Shown: positions 10,978-20,116 of the stretch, in pieces
Numbering within the stretch: position 1 is the first letter of the stretch
Layout of the letters: every line of letters starts with the position of its first letter
Assembly (NCBI GenBank): GCA_028682895.1
Contig: JAJRAK010000001.1
Span: 62,001-126,000, forward strand
Direction: 5' to 3'
DNA: 64,000 nucleotides
Source: Methanomassiliicoccales archaeon
GTDB taxonomy: Archaea; Thermoplasmatota; Thermoplasmata; Methanomassiliicoccales; UBA472
Translations under genes and position numbers: made by a program
The notes under the pieces: generated by a model
The model's database searches: none
The model's input: only the letters and a program-made list of their open reading frames with translations
What the model was told of the DNA's origin: nothing

Positions 10978-12270
10978 ATGAGCTATTCTGAACGGGCACG
11001 CCAGCTATTGGCCAGCAGTCAGGCGCGCGAGGGGGACACCGTCCGCCTCAAGGTACGGGGGAAGGAGCACGAAGGCATACTGATGCCTCACCATGAGTTC
11101 AGCCACCCCGACGTGATCGTCATCAAGCTGAAGAGCGGCTACAACATGGGCCTCAAGGTCGACGAGGGCTCCGAGCTCACGCTGGAGTCCCGGGCACAGG
11201 AACGGACCAAGAAGGCCAAGGACGCCGTCAATGGGAATGATCTGCCAACGGTCTCATTCCTAGGCACGGGCGGGACCATCGCCAGTTACGTCGATTACCG
11301 CACCGGTGCGGTACATCCCGCGCTGAAGGCCGAGGAGCTGGTGGCCACCGTTCCCGAGCTGTCGGAGATATGCCGCATGCGCTCGCACGTGGTGTTCTCC
11401 ATATTCAGCGAGAACATGACACCGCAGAACTGGCAAACGTTGGCCTCGGCCGTCGCCGATGAACTGAACGACGGTGCTGAAGGCGTCATCGTACCTCACG
11501 GGACGGACACGCTCGGTTTCACCTCGGCCGCATTATCATTCATGCTGGGGGACGTTCCTCGGTCGGTGCTGCTCGTGGGGGCGCAGCGTTCCTCTGACAG
11601 ACCCTCTTCCGATTCATACATCAACCTGCTCTCGTCTGCGCGCTTCTGCGTGAACGCCAACGCGGCAGAGGTGTTCGCCCTCATGCACGGCGAGAGCTCC
11701 GATAGCTATGTGCACATACATCGGGGCACCAAGGTGCGCAAGATGCACACCAGCCGCAGGGACGCCTTCCAGAGCGTCAACTGCGCGCCTGTGGCCCGTC
11801 TCGGCATGCAGGGGGAGCTGGAGATACTGTCAGAGTGCAAGCCAAAGTCCAGGACCAAGGTGGTCCCGGACACACGAATGGAGAAGGACGTGGCATTGCT
11901 TTACTTCTATCCGGGCATGAGCACGGAGATTGTGAAGAAGGTCATGGAAGACCATAAGGGATTGATCATGGCCGGCACCGGTCTGGGCCACGTCTCCCGC
12001 GACATGGTGCACGTACTGAAGGATGTCATCTCGGAAGGCAAACCCGTGGTCATGACATCTCAATGCCTGGGCGGGCGTGTGAATTTGAACGTCTATGATA
12101 CTGGACGAGACCTGCTTTCCGCGGGCGTCATACCGGGCGAGGACATGCTGCCGGAGACGGCGCTCATCAAGCTGATGTGGGTATTGGGACGGACCCAGGA
12201 CATGCCCGAGGTGGAGAAAGAGATGCTCACGGACCGGCGCGCAGAAATATCCAGGAGGCGGGACCTTTGA
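10978..12270 (+). CDS. gatD: Glu-tRNA(Gln) amidotransferase subunit D
   Basis: L-asparaginase-like VSFLGTGGTIASYVDYRTGAV, VPHGTDTLGFTSAAL; start ATG at 10978 (ORF extends to 10942). Confidence 0.93.
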   Translation: MSYSERARQLLASSQAREGDTVRLKVRGKEHEGILMPHHEFSHPDVIVIKLKSGYNMGLKVDEGSELTLESRAQERTKKAKDAVNGNDLPTVSFLGTGGTIASYVDYRTGAVHPALKAEELVATVPELSEICRMRSHVVFSIFSENMTPQNWQTLASAVADELNDGAEGVIVPHGTDTLGFTSAALSFMLGDVPRSVLLVGAQRSSDRPSSDSYINLLSSARFCVNANAAEVFALMHGESSDSYVHIHRGTKVRKMHTSRRDAFQSVNCAPVARLGMQGELEILSECKPKSRTKVVPDTRMEKDVALLYFYPGMSTEIVKKVMEDHKGLIMAGTGLGHVSRDMVHVLKDVISEGKPVVMTSQCLGGRVNLNVYDTGRDLLSAGVIPGEDMLPETALIKLMWVLGRTQDMPEVEKEMLTDRRAEISRRRDL

Positions 12271-14129
12271 CGCACCCTGTGACGGTGGGCATCGAGATCC
12301 ATCAGCAGCTAGACACCTGTAAGCTGTTCTGTTCATGCCGCTCCCAGCTTGTTGAGGAGGAGGGCTCTCAGTTTAGACGCCGCCTGCGGCCGACGCAGAG
12401 CGAGATGGGCGAGATCGACCGGGCGGCATTGGCCCAGGCCGAGAGGCGCATGCACTTCACCTATCAGGCGCCCAAGGGCGTTTCCTGCCTGGTGGAGGCG
12501 GACGAGGAACCGCCGCACGATGCTGACGCAGAAGCGATGCAGACCGTGCTCACAGTGTCCACCATGCTCAAGGCGAGCATCATGGACGAGGTCCATTTCA
12601 TGCGCAAGATCGTGATCGACGGCTCCAACACCAGCGGCTTCCAGCGCACCGCCCTGGTGGCCGTGGACGGCACGGTCGATATCAACGGTAAGAACATCGG
12701 CATCCTTTCCGTCTGCCTGGAAGAGGACGCCGCCCGGAAGGTGGAGACCAAGGACCGCGAGGTCACGTACCGATTGGACCGTCTGGGCATACCGCTCATA
12801 GAGATCGCTACCGCCCCTGACATGCACGATCCGGAGGACGTCAAGGAGGTGGCTCAGCGCCTCGGCTCCATACTGCGTTCGACGCGCAAGGTCAAGCGCG
12901 GGCTGGGCACCATCAGGGAGGACATCAACATCTCCATACCCGGCGGGGCCAGGGTGGAGATAAAAGGAGCACAGGACCTCGGTCTAATCCCCACGTACAT
13001 CAGGAACGAGATGGAACGCCAATCGTCGCTCATCGAGATCAAGAGGATGCTGAACGAAAGGGGCGCTAAGCCAGTGACGGTAGCTGCAAGGGACATCTCC
13101 GACCTTCTGAAGAGCAGTAAGTCCAAGGTCATCGTCTCCGCCCTCTCCAAGGGCGGCAAGGTGTTCTGCGCCCCGCTTCCGCTCTTCGCCGGCACCATGC
13201 GCAGCGCCGACCTGCGGTTGCGTTTAGGGGCGGAGATGGCCCAGCATGCACGGTCCCGGGGCGTGGCGGGCATATTCCATTCCGACGAGCTGCCGGCCTA
13301 CGGCATCACCGCCGACGAGGTGCAGATGATAAGGAAGGAACTGGCGTTGGGCGATATGGACGCCTTCGCGCTCTGCGCCGACCAGGCCGACCGTGCGAAA
13401 CCGGCTTTGCTCGCGGCGCTCGCCAGGGCCAACCAGGCTCTGGTCGGCGTTCCCGAGGAGACACGGGACCCGCTTCCGGACGGAACGTCCGTCTACAGCC
13501 GTCCCTTGCCGGGCGCTGGGCGCATGTACCCCGAGACGGACGTACGGCCGATAATCATCGAGCCGGAACGATTGATGACGATCGCCTCGAACCTTCCCGA
13601 GCTTCCCGAAGCCCGCACTACGCGCCTGGTACGTGAGTACGGCATAAACGAGCAGCAGTCCCGGCAGCTGGTTCGCGAAGGATATGACGATATATTCGAG
13701 GAGGTGGCCAAGGACAAGGGCATGGCCGCCGTGGCCGCACGCACCTTCCTGAGCACCTATCCCGAGCTGCAGAAGGAGGGGGCGGACCTTGACGGTCTGA
13801 CTGGAACGACGGTAAAAGAAGCATTCTCCGCCCTCCTCTCAGGCAAGTTCGCCAAGGAGGCCCTGCCATCCGTACTGAGGGAATTGGCCAAAGGAAGTTC
13901 CGTGGAAGGGGCGGTATCGTCCCTCGGACTTGCAGCGATCGACCAGGGCGAGGCGGAGCGCATCGTGGACGCGATGATACATGAGCGCGCCGATTTCGTG
14001 AATGAGAAGGGCATGGGGTCTGTAGGCCCGCTGATGGGCGTGGCCATGAAGGAGCTGCGCGGCAAGATCGACGGCAAGGAGGCCGCCGATCTGCTGAAGA
14101 GGCGCATCGAGGCGTTCCTCAAAGCGTGA
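12267..14129 (+). CDS. gatE: Glu-tRNA(Gln) amidotransferase subunit E
   Basis: VGIEIHQQLDTCKLFCSC, GatB/E core, GAD and YqeY-like C-terminus; TTG start overlaps gatD stop (TTGA). Confidence 0.93.
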   Translation: MTHPVTVGIEIHQQLDTCKLFCSCRSQLVEEEGSQFRRRLRPTQSEMGEIDRAALAQAERRMHFTYQAPKGVSCLVEADEEPPHDADAEAMQTVLTVSTMLKASIMDEVHFMRKIVIDGSNTSGFQRTALVAVDGTVDINGKNIGILSVCLEEDAARKVETKDREVTYRLDRLGIPLIEIATAPDMHDPEDVKEVAQRLGSILRSTRKVKRGLGTIREDINISIPGGARVEIKGAQDLGLIPTYIRNEMERQSSLIEIKRMLNERGAKPVTVAARDISDLLKSSKSKVIVSALSKGGKVFCAPLPLFAGTMRSADLRLRLGAEMAQHARSRGVAGIFHSDELPAYGITADEVQMIRKELALGDMDAFALCADQADRAKPALLAALARANQALVGVPEETRDPLPDGTSVYSRPLPGAGRMYPETDVRPIIIEPERLMTIASNLPELPEARTTRLVREYGINEQQSRQLVREGYDDIFEEVAKDKGMAAVAARTFLSTYPELQKEGADLDGLTGTTVKEAFSALLSGKFAKEALPSVLRELAKGSSVEGAVSSLGLAAIDQGEAERIVDAMIHERADFVNEKGMGSVGPLMGVAMKELRGKIDGKEAADLLKRRIEAFLKA

Positions 14130-14703
14130 GCTCGAGCACGTCCAGCCTCTCGAAGAACAGGTTCTGTGAGGCTAACTTCCTTATCTTCCACCCCGAAAGC
14201 GCCCTTTCCATCGCCTCCCCCTCGCAATCGCTGGAGACGATGATGATCGCCCTGCCGCCGGTCGCAAGGTGCCCTTTCGCCTCCTGCAGGAAGCGCGCGG
14301 TGATGGTGACGCCGTCCTCGCCGCCGGCCCAGCACAGGTCCTCCTGACCTTCGACGATGCCGCGAAGGTAGGGGGGATTGAAGACCAGCAGGTCGTACGT
14401 TCCCGGAACGTTCTGGAACAGATCGCTGATCAGGACGACGATCTCAAGCCGGTTCAGCTCGGCATTCTTCCTGGTGTTCTCGGCCGCCAGCGGGTCCACG
14501 TCCACCGCTGTGACCGAGGCGCCTGCCTTGGCCATATGCAACGCGATGTGACCGCTGCCGCAGCCCATCTCCAGCGCCCTCTCTCCTTTACGGATCTCCA
14601 GGGCGGACAGCATCAGGAACGTGTCCTCTGCCGGGGCATATACGCCCACGTCCAGGTCCAGTCTGATAGAGCGGTCGCGTTCCACGCATCTGGACCGTCG
14701 CAA
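14119..14703 (-). CDS. HemK/PrmC-like class I SAM methyltransferase
   Basis: ALEMGCGSGHIALHMAKAGA, NPPYLRGI motif. Confidence 0.88.
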   Translation of the reverse strand: MRRSRCVERDRSIRLDLDVGVYAPAEDTFLMLSALEIRKGERALEMGCGSGHIALHMAKAGASVTAVDVDPLAAENTRKNAELNRLEIVVLISDLFQNVPGTYDLLVFNPPYLRGIVEGQEDLCWAGGEDGVTITARFLQEAKGHLATGGRAIIIVSSDCEGEAMERALSGWKIRKLASQNLFFERLDVLELTL

Positions 14704-14756
14704 GGCGTAATAACCTTTCCCGAAGGGTTTATAGCAAAATCGTATATCTGAGGCAC

Positions 14757-15662
14757 GTGGACGTCTTCAGCATCGTCAGCATATGCCTCGTGATCGGAGG
14801 CCTGGCCCTTGTCTATTACAAGAGGTACCCGCTGGCGCACTCGCTGGTATTGATCAACCTGGCCGTGTACATGCTGACCATATTGTCCGCTTCCTGGGGC
14901 GAAAGCTCCTCGATCCTGCCGTCGGTGGAGGAAAACCTCGGTTTCCGTCCCACTTATGTGGACCAGATCGACCGGTACTATACCGTGCTTACATCGATGT
15001 TCGCCCACGCCAGCATGATGCACATACTGTTCAACATGATCTTCCTGTACCTGGTGGGAGTGGCGCTGGAGGAAAGGGTCGGAAGGAAGGCCTTCGCCAT
15101 ATTCTATTTCACCACCGGAATAGCGGCACTGCTCATGGAGTCGTTGTTCCGCGGATTCGATTCGACCGTGCTCATCCTTGGTGCCTCCGGTGCGATATCC
15201 GGGGTGATGGGTGCGCTGCTCTACCTGTACCCCAAGGACGAGATACCCATGTTCCTGGGCTTCTTCCTGCTGCCCCGCGTCCCGGTATGGCTCTCCGTGG
15301 GCGCCTGGTTCGCCATACAGGTGGTGAGCGTTCTGACGCTAACGTCCGGCGTCTCCTCCGGCGGCATCGCCTATGTGGCGCATATCTCCGGGTTCGTAGC
15401 GGGCATGGCGCTGGCCCAGTTCCTTCCCGGGGTCGAGAAGGAGAAGAAGGGAGCGCCCCGCACCGACCTGAGCGAACTGGCCACGACGGACGAGCTGAAG
15501 GGGCTTTGGCAGCGCATCGACGGGGAGAACGAGCCCCAGGTGCGCCAGGCCTGGATCGAGCATTTCGCCAGCAAGGCCAGATGTCCAGTGTGCGGCGGCG
15601 CGCTCATCCTGGAGGGAAACCGTATTAAGTGCGCATGCGGATGGGAGAAGACGGTTAGATGA
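14757..15662 (+). CDS. Rhomboid family intramembrane serine protease with C-terminal Zn-ribbon
   Basis: HILFNMIFLYLVG, GASGAISGVMGALL (GxSG), HISGFVAGMALAQF; C-terminal CPVCGGALILEGNRIKCACGW. Confidence 0.88.
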   Translation: MDVFSIVSICLVIGGLALVYYKRYPLAHSLVLINLAVYMLTILSASWGESSSILPSVEENLGFRPTYVDQIDRYYTVLTSMFAHASMMHILFNMIFLYLVGVALEERVGRKAFAIFYFTTGIAALLMESLFRGFDSTVLILGASGAISGVMGALLYLYPKDEIPMFLGFFLLPRVPVWLSVGAWFAIQVVSVLTLTSGVSSGGIAYVAHISGFVAGMALAQFLPGVEKEKKGAPRTDLSELATTDELKGLWQRIDGENEPQVRQAWIEHFASKARCPVCGGALILEGNRIKCACGWEKTVR

Positions 15663-16249
15663 CCGAGAACAGGGTGGAGGTGCTCTGCCCGGGAATGATA
15701 CGGCGCGACGGGCCTACCGTTCTGGAGGCCCATTCGACCGCGACCTTGGTCAGCCGGGGGCAGAGACGCATGCTCGTGGACACCAGCAGCCCTATGTACC
15801 GCGAGAGGCTGCTGCAGGCGTTGGCGGCGAAGAGCATCGGGCCCGAGGACATCGAGGTCGTGGTGCTGACGCACATGCACCATGACCACACCGGCAACGT
15901 CGGCCTGTTCCCCAACGCGGTGATCTATGTTCATGAGCTGGAATCGCCTGGCAGCGGCATCATGCGTATCAATAAGGACATGGAGCTATGGGACGGAGTG
16001 AGCATGATGCACACTCCCGGGCACACCAGGGGAAGCATGAGCGTGCTGGTGAGGGCGGAACGCAGGTACGCCATGGCCGGTGACGCCATACCGACGCAGG
16101 ACAACGTGCGGAAATGGGTCCCGCCGGGGATGCATTACGACAAGAAGGCGGCCATGGACAGCCTTTCCAGGCTGGTCAGCATGGCCGATACGATAGTTCC
16201 GGGGCACGGCCCCGCTTTCGAGACCAATGAACAAAGGACGGTGATCTGA
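15659..16249 (+). CDS. MBL-fold metallohydrolase
   Basis: LTHMHHDHTGNVG (HxHxDH), HTPGHTRGSMSV, GDAIPT; ATGA overlap with upstream gene. Confidence 0.85.
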   Translation: MTENRVEVLCPGMIRRDGPTVLEAHSTATLVSRGQRRMLVDTSSPMYRERLLQALAAKSIGPEDIEVVVLTHMHHDHTGNVGLFPNAVIYVHELESPGSGIMRINKDMELWDGVSMMHTPGHTRGSMSVLVRAERRYAMAGDAIPTQDNVRKWVPPGMHYDKKAAMDSLSRLVSMADTIVPGHGPAFETNEQRTVI

Positions 16250-16848
16250 TGAGCACACCAAACTCAATCTATGTGGAATGCCCGGACTGCGGGGAAGAGA
16301 CGCTGCACGAGGTGCTGAAGGGAAAGCTTAGCAAGGACGGGGACACCTTCGAGGGCACGCTGAAATGTCAGGAGTGCGGCCGGGTGCATACCGCGGTAGT
16401 GCGGGAGGCCAAGGCGATCAAGGTGCCGATCATCGTCAGCGACCAAGGGGAATCAAGAAGATCCGTGATCGAACTCCCGGAGGACGAGCTGCTCTGCGTC
16501 GAGGACGAGCTGGTGGTGGACGACCTTCCGATAATCATAAGCTCGCTGGAGATGAACGGTGGGCGCGTCCTCAAGGCGGAGGTGAAGGACATCACCACAA
16601 TCTGGGCCAAGCGTTTCGACAAGCTGCACGTGAAGATATCGATAAACGATGTGCACAAGACGATGTCCACCGAGGTCATGGCCCTGCCCGAGGAGGAGTT
16701 CTTCGTAGGCGACATGATGACCATCGGACGCTACAACGTGGTCATCACCAAGATCAAGACCAGGGACTCCATAGCACAGCGCGGGTCGGTCCCGGCACGG
16801 GACATAATCAGGATATATGCCAGGAAGGCACGCATCACCTACTCGTGA
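16249..16848 (+). CDS. HVO_0476 family zinc-finger protein
   Basis: N-terminal CPDCGEETLHEVLKG...CQECGRVH Zn motif and archaeal HVO_0476-like body. Confidence 0.8.
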   Translation: MSTPNSIYVECPDCGEETLHEVLKGKLSKDGDTFEGTLKCQECGRVHTAVVREAKAIKVPIIVSDQGESRRSVIELPEDELLCVEDELVVDDLPIIISSLEMNGGRVLKAEVKDITTIWAKRFDKLHVKISINDVHKTMSTEVMALPEEEFFVGDMMTIGRYNVVITKIKTRDSIAQRGSVPARDIIRIYARKARITYS

Positions 16849-16852
16849 TGCA

Positions 16853-17512
16853 ATGAGGGACGGCAGGGGACGTATGGTGGCCTCTCTGAAGGCCAGAGGT
16901 TACATTCGTTCCCCTGAGGTGGAGCGCGCCATGTCCATCGTCCCCAGGCATCTTTTTCTTCCTGCGGACGTCAGGGGCGAGGCCTACAGCGACACCCCGC
17001 TCTCCATCGGCGAGGGGCAGACCATATCCGCCCCGCACATGGTGGCCATGATGGCCGAGGCGTTGGAACTGAGGCCAGGGCATAAGGTGCTGGAGATCGG
17101 CACCGGTTCCGGATACAACGCTGCGGTCATGGCCGAGGTCGTGGGAAAGGAAGGGAGCACGATCACCATCGAGAGGCACGCCTCTCTTGCCGAGAAAGCC
17201 CGCATCGCCCTGCGGGAAGCGGGATATGACAACGTATCGGTGATGACAGGCGACGGCTCGATAGGGCATGAGGAAGGGGCGCCGTACGACCGGATCGCCG
17301 TCACCTGCGGCGCGCCCTCGATACCACGTCCGTTGATGGACCAATTGAAGGACGGAGGTCTGTTGGTGATCCCAGTGGGAGGGTTGAGCTATCAATCGCT
17401 GCTCCGGGTGAGAAAGATGGGTCAGAACATATCAACAGAGGACCTGGGCTCGGTCGTTTTCGTCCCTCTGCTGGGCGAGAAAGGCCATCGCCCATCAGAT
17501 CAGGTACGGTAG
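16853..17512 (+). CDS. pcm: Protein-L-isoaspartate O-methyltransferase
   Basis: SIGEGQTISAPHMVAMM, VLEIGTGSGYNAAVMAEV; ATG at 16853 within ORF 16817..17512. Confidence 0.92.
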   Translation: MRDGRGRMVASLKARGYIRSPEVERAMSIVPRHLFLPADVRGEAYSDTPLSIGEGQTISAPHMVAMMAEALELRPGHKVLEIGTGSGYNAAVMAEVVGKEGSTITIERHASLAEKARIALREAGYDNVSVMTGDGSIGHEEGAPYDRIAVTCGAPSIPRPLMDQLKDGGLLVIPVGGLSYQSLLRVRKMGQNISTEDLGSVVFVPLLGEKGHRPSDQVR

Positions 17513-18151
17513 CACGGCGCTCAGGCTGGCGTCCCTGACCACCAGGTCCGCTCCCTTCACCACTTCCTCATCGATAGGGTTGAAGGCGATTCCCAATGAC
17601 GAACCGCGGAACATGGAGACATCGATCATGCTGTTCCCGATGCTGGCCGTCCTCTCCGGAGCGATGCCGAAAAGGTCCTGGGCCTGCTGCAGCGCCTTCC
17701 TCTTGTTGCCTAGCTCCACCCGGAGTATGCCCTCCCCGGTCAACCTTCCGTCGGGACAGGACTCCAGGCCGTTGGACCACTGCCCGTCGAAACCGTGCTC
17801 CTTTGCTATCTTCTCGGCGATGATGTCCAGACCACCGCTTATTATGACGGTGCGAACTCCATGCGCCTGAAGCTCTTTTATCGTGCGTCCTATGCCTGGG
17901 TTGATAGGAAGCATCAGCAGCTCCCTCTCCACGTCCGTGAGACCGAGACCGGGGCGGTGCTTGATCCAGAGGTTGATGTCCCGCCGCATGAACTCCATGT
18001 CATCGATATCACCGTCCATGAAGGCGATGACCGACTCATCGTTGCTGACCCCGAAACGGTCATGGACCCAGGTCCAGGAAGAAAGGTAATCGACCAGTAC
18101 GCCGTCCATGTCGAAGGCTACCAGGTCGAACTTGCGGCCGTTGCTGATCAT
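17495..18151 (-). CDS. HAD-IB (SerB-like) phosphatase
   Basis: FDMDGVLVDYLSSW, VIISGGLDIIAEKIAKEHG, SIGNSMIDVSMF. Confidence 0.85.
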   Translation of the reverse strand: MISNGRKFDLVAFDMDGVLVDYLSSWTWVHDRFGVSNDESVIAFMDGDIDDMEFMRRDINLWIKHRPGLGLTDVERELLMLPINPGIGRTIKELQAHGVRTVIISGGLDIIAEKIAKEHGFDGQWSNGLESCPDGRLTGEGILRVELGNKRKALQQAQDLFGIAPERTASIGNSMIDVSMFRGSSLGIAFNPIDEEVVKGADLVVRDASLSAVLPYLI

Positions 18152-18195
18152 CGGCGGTTGCCAGGTGGGAAATATTATATCAAGGTTCCCACGTT

Positions 18196-18906
18196 GTGCG
18201 GAGCATGATCGTGCTCGTAGGCGTAGCCCATGTCATCGACGTCTCCAAGCAGATCGAGATGTTGGTGGAGCATCACGCCCCAGCCGCCGTGGGCGTGGAG
18301 CTGGACCCGGCCCGCTACAAGGCCATGGTCGAGAAGGGCCCGCGGGGAAAGGTGCCGATACAGTACCGCCTGCTGGCGGTGACGCAGAGACGACTGGCCG
18401 ATCAGTTCGGCGGTGAGGTGGGCGCAGAGATGCTGGCGGCCATCGAATCGGCCAAGCGCCACGGTGCCCGTCCCATATTCGTGGACATGGACGCGGGGCG
18501 TCTCTTCAACTCATTATTGCACCAGATGACGTTCAAGGAGAAGGTTCTGATGTTCTTCTCCTCCTTCACCGGGCTGTTCATAAGCCGGAAGAGGGTGGAG
18601 AAGGAACTGGACCAGTTCCAGAAGAACGAGGGTGCGTACATGGAGGCCATGGGGCAGAGCTACCCCACGGTCAAGCGGGTGCTGATCGACGAGCGCAACC
18701 AGTACATGGCCTCGGCATTGCTGAAGGCCCAGAGCACGTACGGTAATGTACTGGCGGTCATCGGGGACGGTCACGTCGAGGGCATACGGAAGATACTGGC
18801 GCGGGAGGACATCGTCGCCTATCGTCTGAAGGACCTCAGCGATCTGAAGCTCGAGCCGAGGACGGGGAACGCCGAGGCGTCCTTCTCCTTTACGGTTGAT
18901 GCGTAA
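18196..18906 (+). CDS. TraB family protein
   Basis: LVGVAHVIDVSKQI, VGVELDPARYKAM, VLAVIGDGHVEGI; C-terminal part replaced by a short tail. Confidence 0.8.
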   Translation: MRSMIVLVGVAHVIDVSKQIEMLVEHHAPAAVGVELDPARYKAMVEKGPRGKVPIQYRLLAVTQRRLADQFGGEVGAEMLAAIESAKRHGARPIFVDMDAGRLFNSLLHQMTFKEKVLMFFSSFTGLFISRKRVEKELDQFQKNEGAYMEAMGQSYPTVKRVLIDERNQYMASALLKAQSTYGNVLAVIGDGHVEGIRKILAREDIVAYRLKDLSDLKLEPRTGNAEASFSFTVDA

Positions 18907-18943
18907 GGCAAACCCTTTTTTCCTGGACGGCATACACGTTGTG

Positions 18944-19618
18944 ATGAAGGTCGTCCTGCTCTCTTATACCAAGGACGCGGAGCGCCTGTGCGCCGCGGCC
19001 GCCCGCTCCTGCTATTCAGATGACGTGCCGAGCGACATACTGGAAAGGATGGAGGAGAGCAAGGCCGGCGCTGCCATAGATCGCGTCGTTGGCATGGGTC
19101 ATCATTCGGTCATCGAGCACGCATCGTACACGTTCTCCTTGGAAGGGGTGTCACGGGTGTTGACGCACCAGCTGGTACGTCACCGCATCGCCAGCTTCTC
19201 CCAGCAGAGCCAGAGGTACGTTTCACTGCTGGAGCCGGACTTCGTTACGCCGGGAACGATACAGTCGGACCCGGTAGCTAACCGGGTGTACGAGGAGGCG
19301 ATGGCCAACGCCTGGGATGCGTATCAGAAGCTGGCCACGATCGTTCCGGTGGAGGACGCCCGCTATGTGCTGCCGAACGCCTGCACCACCAACATCGTGG
19401 TGACCATGAACGCCCGCGAGCTTTGGCATTTCTTTACCTTGCGCACCTGCCGCAGGGCGCAGCAGGAGATCAGGACCGTGGCCGAGCTGATGTTGAAAGA
19501 GGCAAGGGCAGTATCGCCAAGCTTATTCGGCGATGCTGGTCCTTCCTGTCTGCGTGGAAAGTGTCCAGAGGGGAAGCTCAGCTGTGGCAGACCACGCGAG
19601 GAGCTAAAATTTAAATAA
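18944..19618 (+). CDS. thyX: FAD-dependent thymidylate synthase
   Basis: EHASYTFSLEGVSRVLTHQLVRHRIASFSQQSQRYV (ThyX motif); ATG at 18944 in ORF 18896..19618. Confidence 0.93.
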   Translation: MKVVLLSYTKDAERLCAAAARSCYSDDVPSDILERMEESKAGAAIDRVVGMGHHSVIEHASYTFSLEGVSRVLTHQLVRHRIASFSQQSQRYVSLLEPDFVTPGTIQSDPVANRVYEEAMANAWDAYQKLATIVPVEDARYVLPNACTTNIVVTMNARELWHFFTLRTCRRAQQEIRTVAELMLKEARAVSPSLFGDAGPSCLRGKCPEGKLSCGRPREELKFK

Positions 19619-19656
19619 TGCCACGGCTTTGGGCCGCCTTATCTGGGAAGATTGCT

Positions 19657-19848
19657 ATGGGCAACGTCAGACCAACTTACATTAAAAGAGTGGCCGTCGA
19701 ACTGGTCGAGAAGTACCCCCGCGCCTTCAGCGCCGACTTTGAGAACAACAAGGTGCTGGTCCAGCGGCTCACCAATGTGGATTCCATCATGATGAGGAAC
19801 CGCATAGCCGGTTACATCAGCCGATACTGGCAGACCAAAGAGTTCTGA
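19657..19848 (+). CDS. rps17e: 30S ribosomal protein S17e
   Basis: MGNVRPTYIKRVAVELVEKYPRAFSADFENNKVLVQRLTNVDSIMMRNRIAGYISRY. Confidence 0.92.
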   Translation: MGNVRPTYIKRVAVELVEKYPRAFSADFENNKVLVQRLTNVDSIMMRNRIAGYISRYWQTKEF

Positions 19849-19857
19849 ACGACCGTT

Positions 19858-19875
19858 GCGCATGGCGACATGCGC
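19858..19875 (+). terminator. Possible hairpin after rps17e (GCGCAT-ggcgac-ATGCGC)
   Basis: Perfect 6-bp inverted repeat 10 nt after the S17e stop codon; no strong T tract. Confidence 0.3.
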
Positions 19876-20035
19876 TCCGGGTAACGTCTTCTAATTCTCC
19901 AATTTCTCAGGCGACGGACCACCGTCCGCCCCATAAATCCTGTTTTTCATATCTGGCTAGTGCATTTCCGGTTCTATCCGGGCGATGTCGCAATAATTAA
20001 GCTTTAGTAATTGGAGCATATTGTCCAAACTCTAA

Positions 20036-20109
20036 GCCCGGGTGGGGTAGTTTGGATATCCTAAGAGGCTGCGGACCTCTAGACCCGGATTCGAATTCCG
20101 GCCCGGGCG
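20036..20109 (+). tRNA. tRNA-Arg (anticodon GCG)
   Basis: Acceptor GCCCGGG/CCCGGGC, anticodon arm AGAGG-CTGCGGA-CCTCT, T arm CCGGA-TTCGAAT-TCCGG. Confidence 0.93.
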
Positions 20110-20116
20110 CTTATTC

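Noticed and set aside
14783-15628. 281-aa ORF overlapping the rhomboid gene
   Set aside because: Alternate frame of a clear rhomboid protease; Arg/Pro/His-rich shadow ORF
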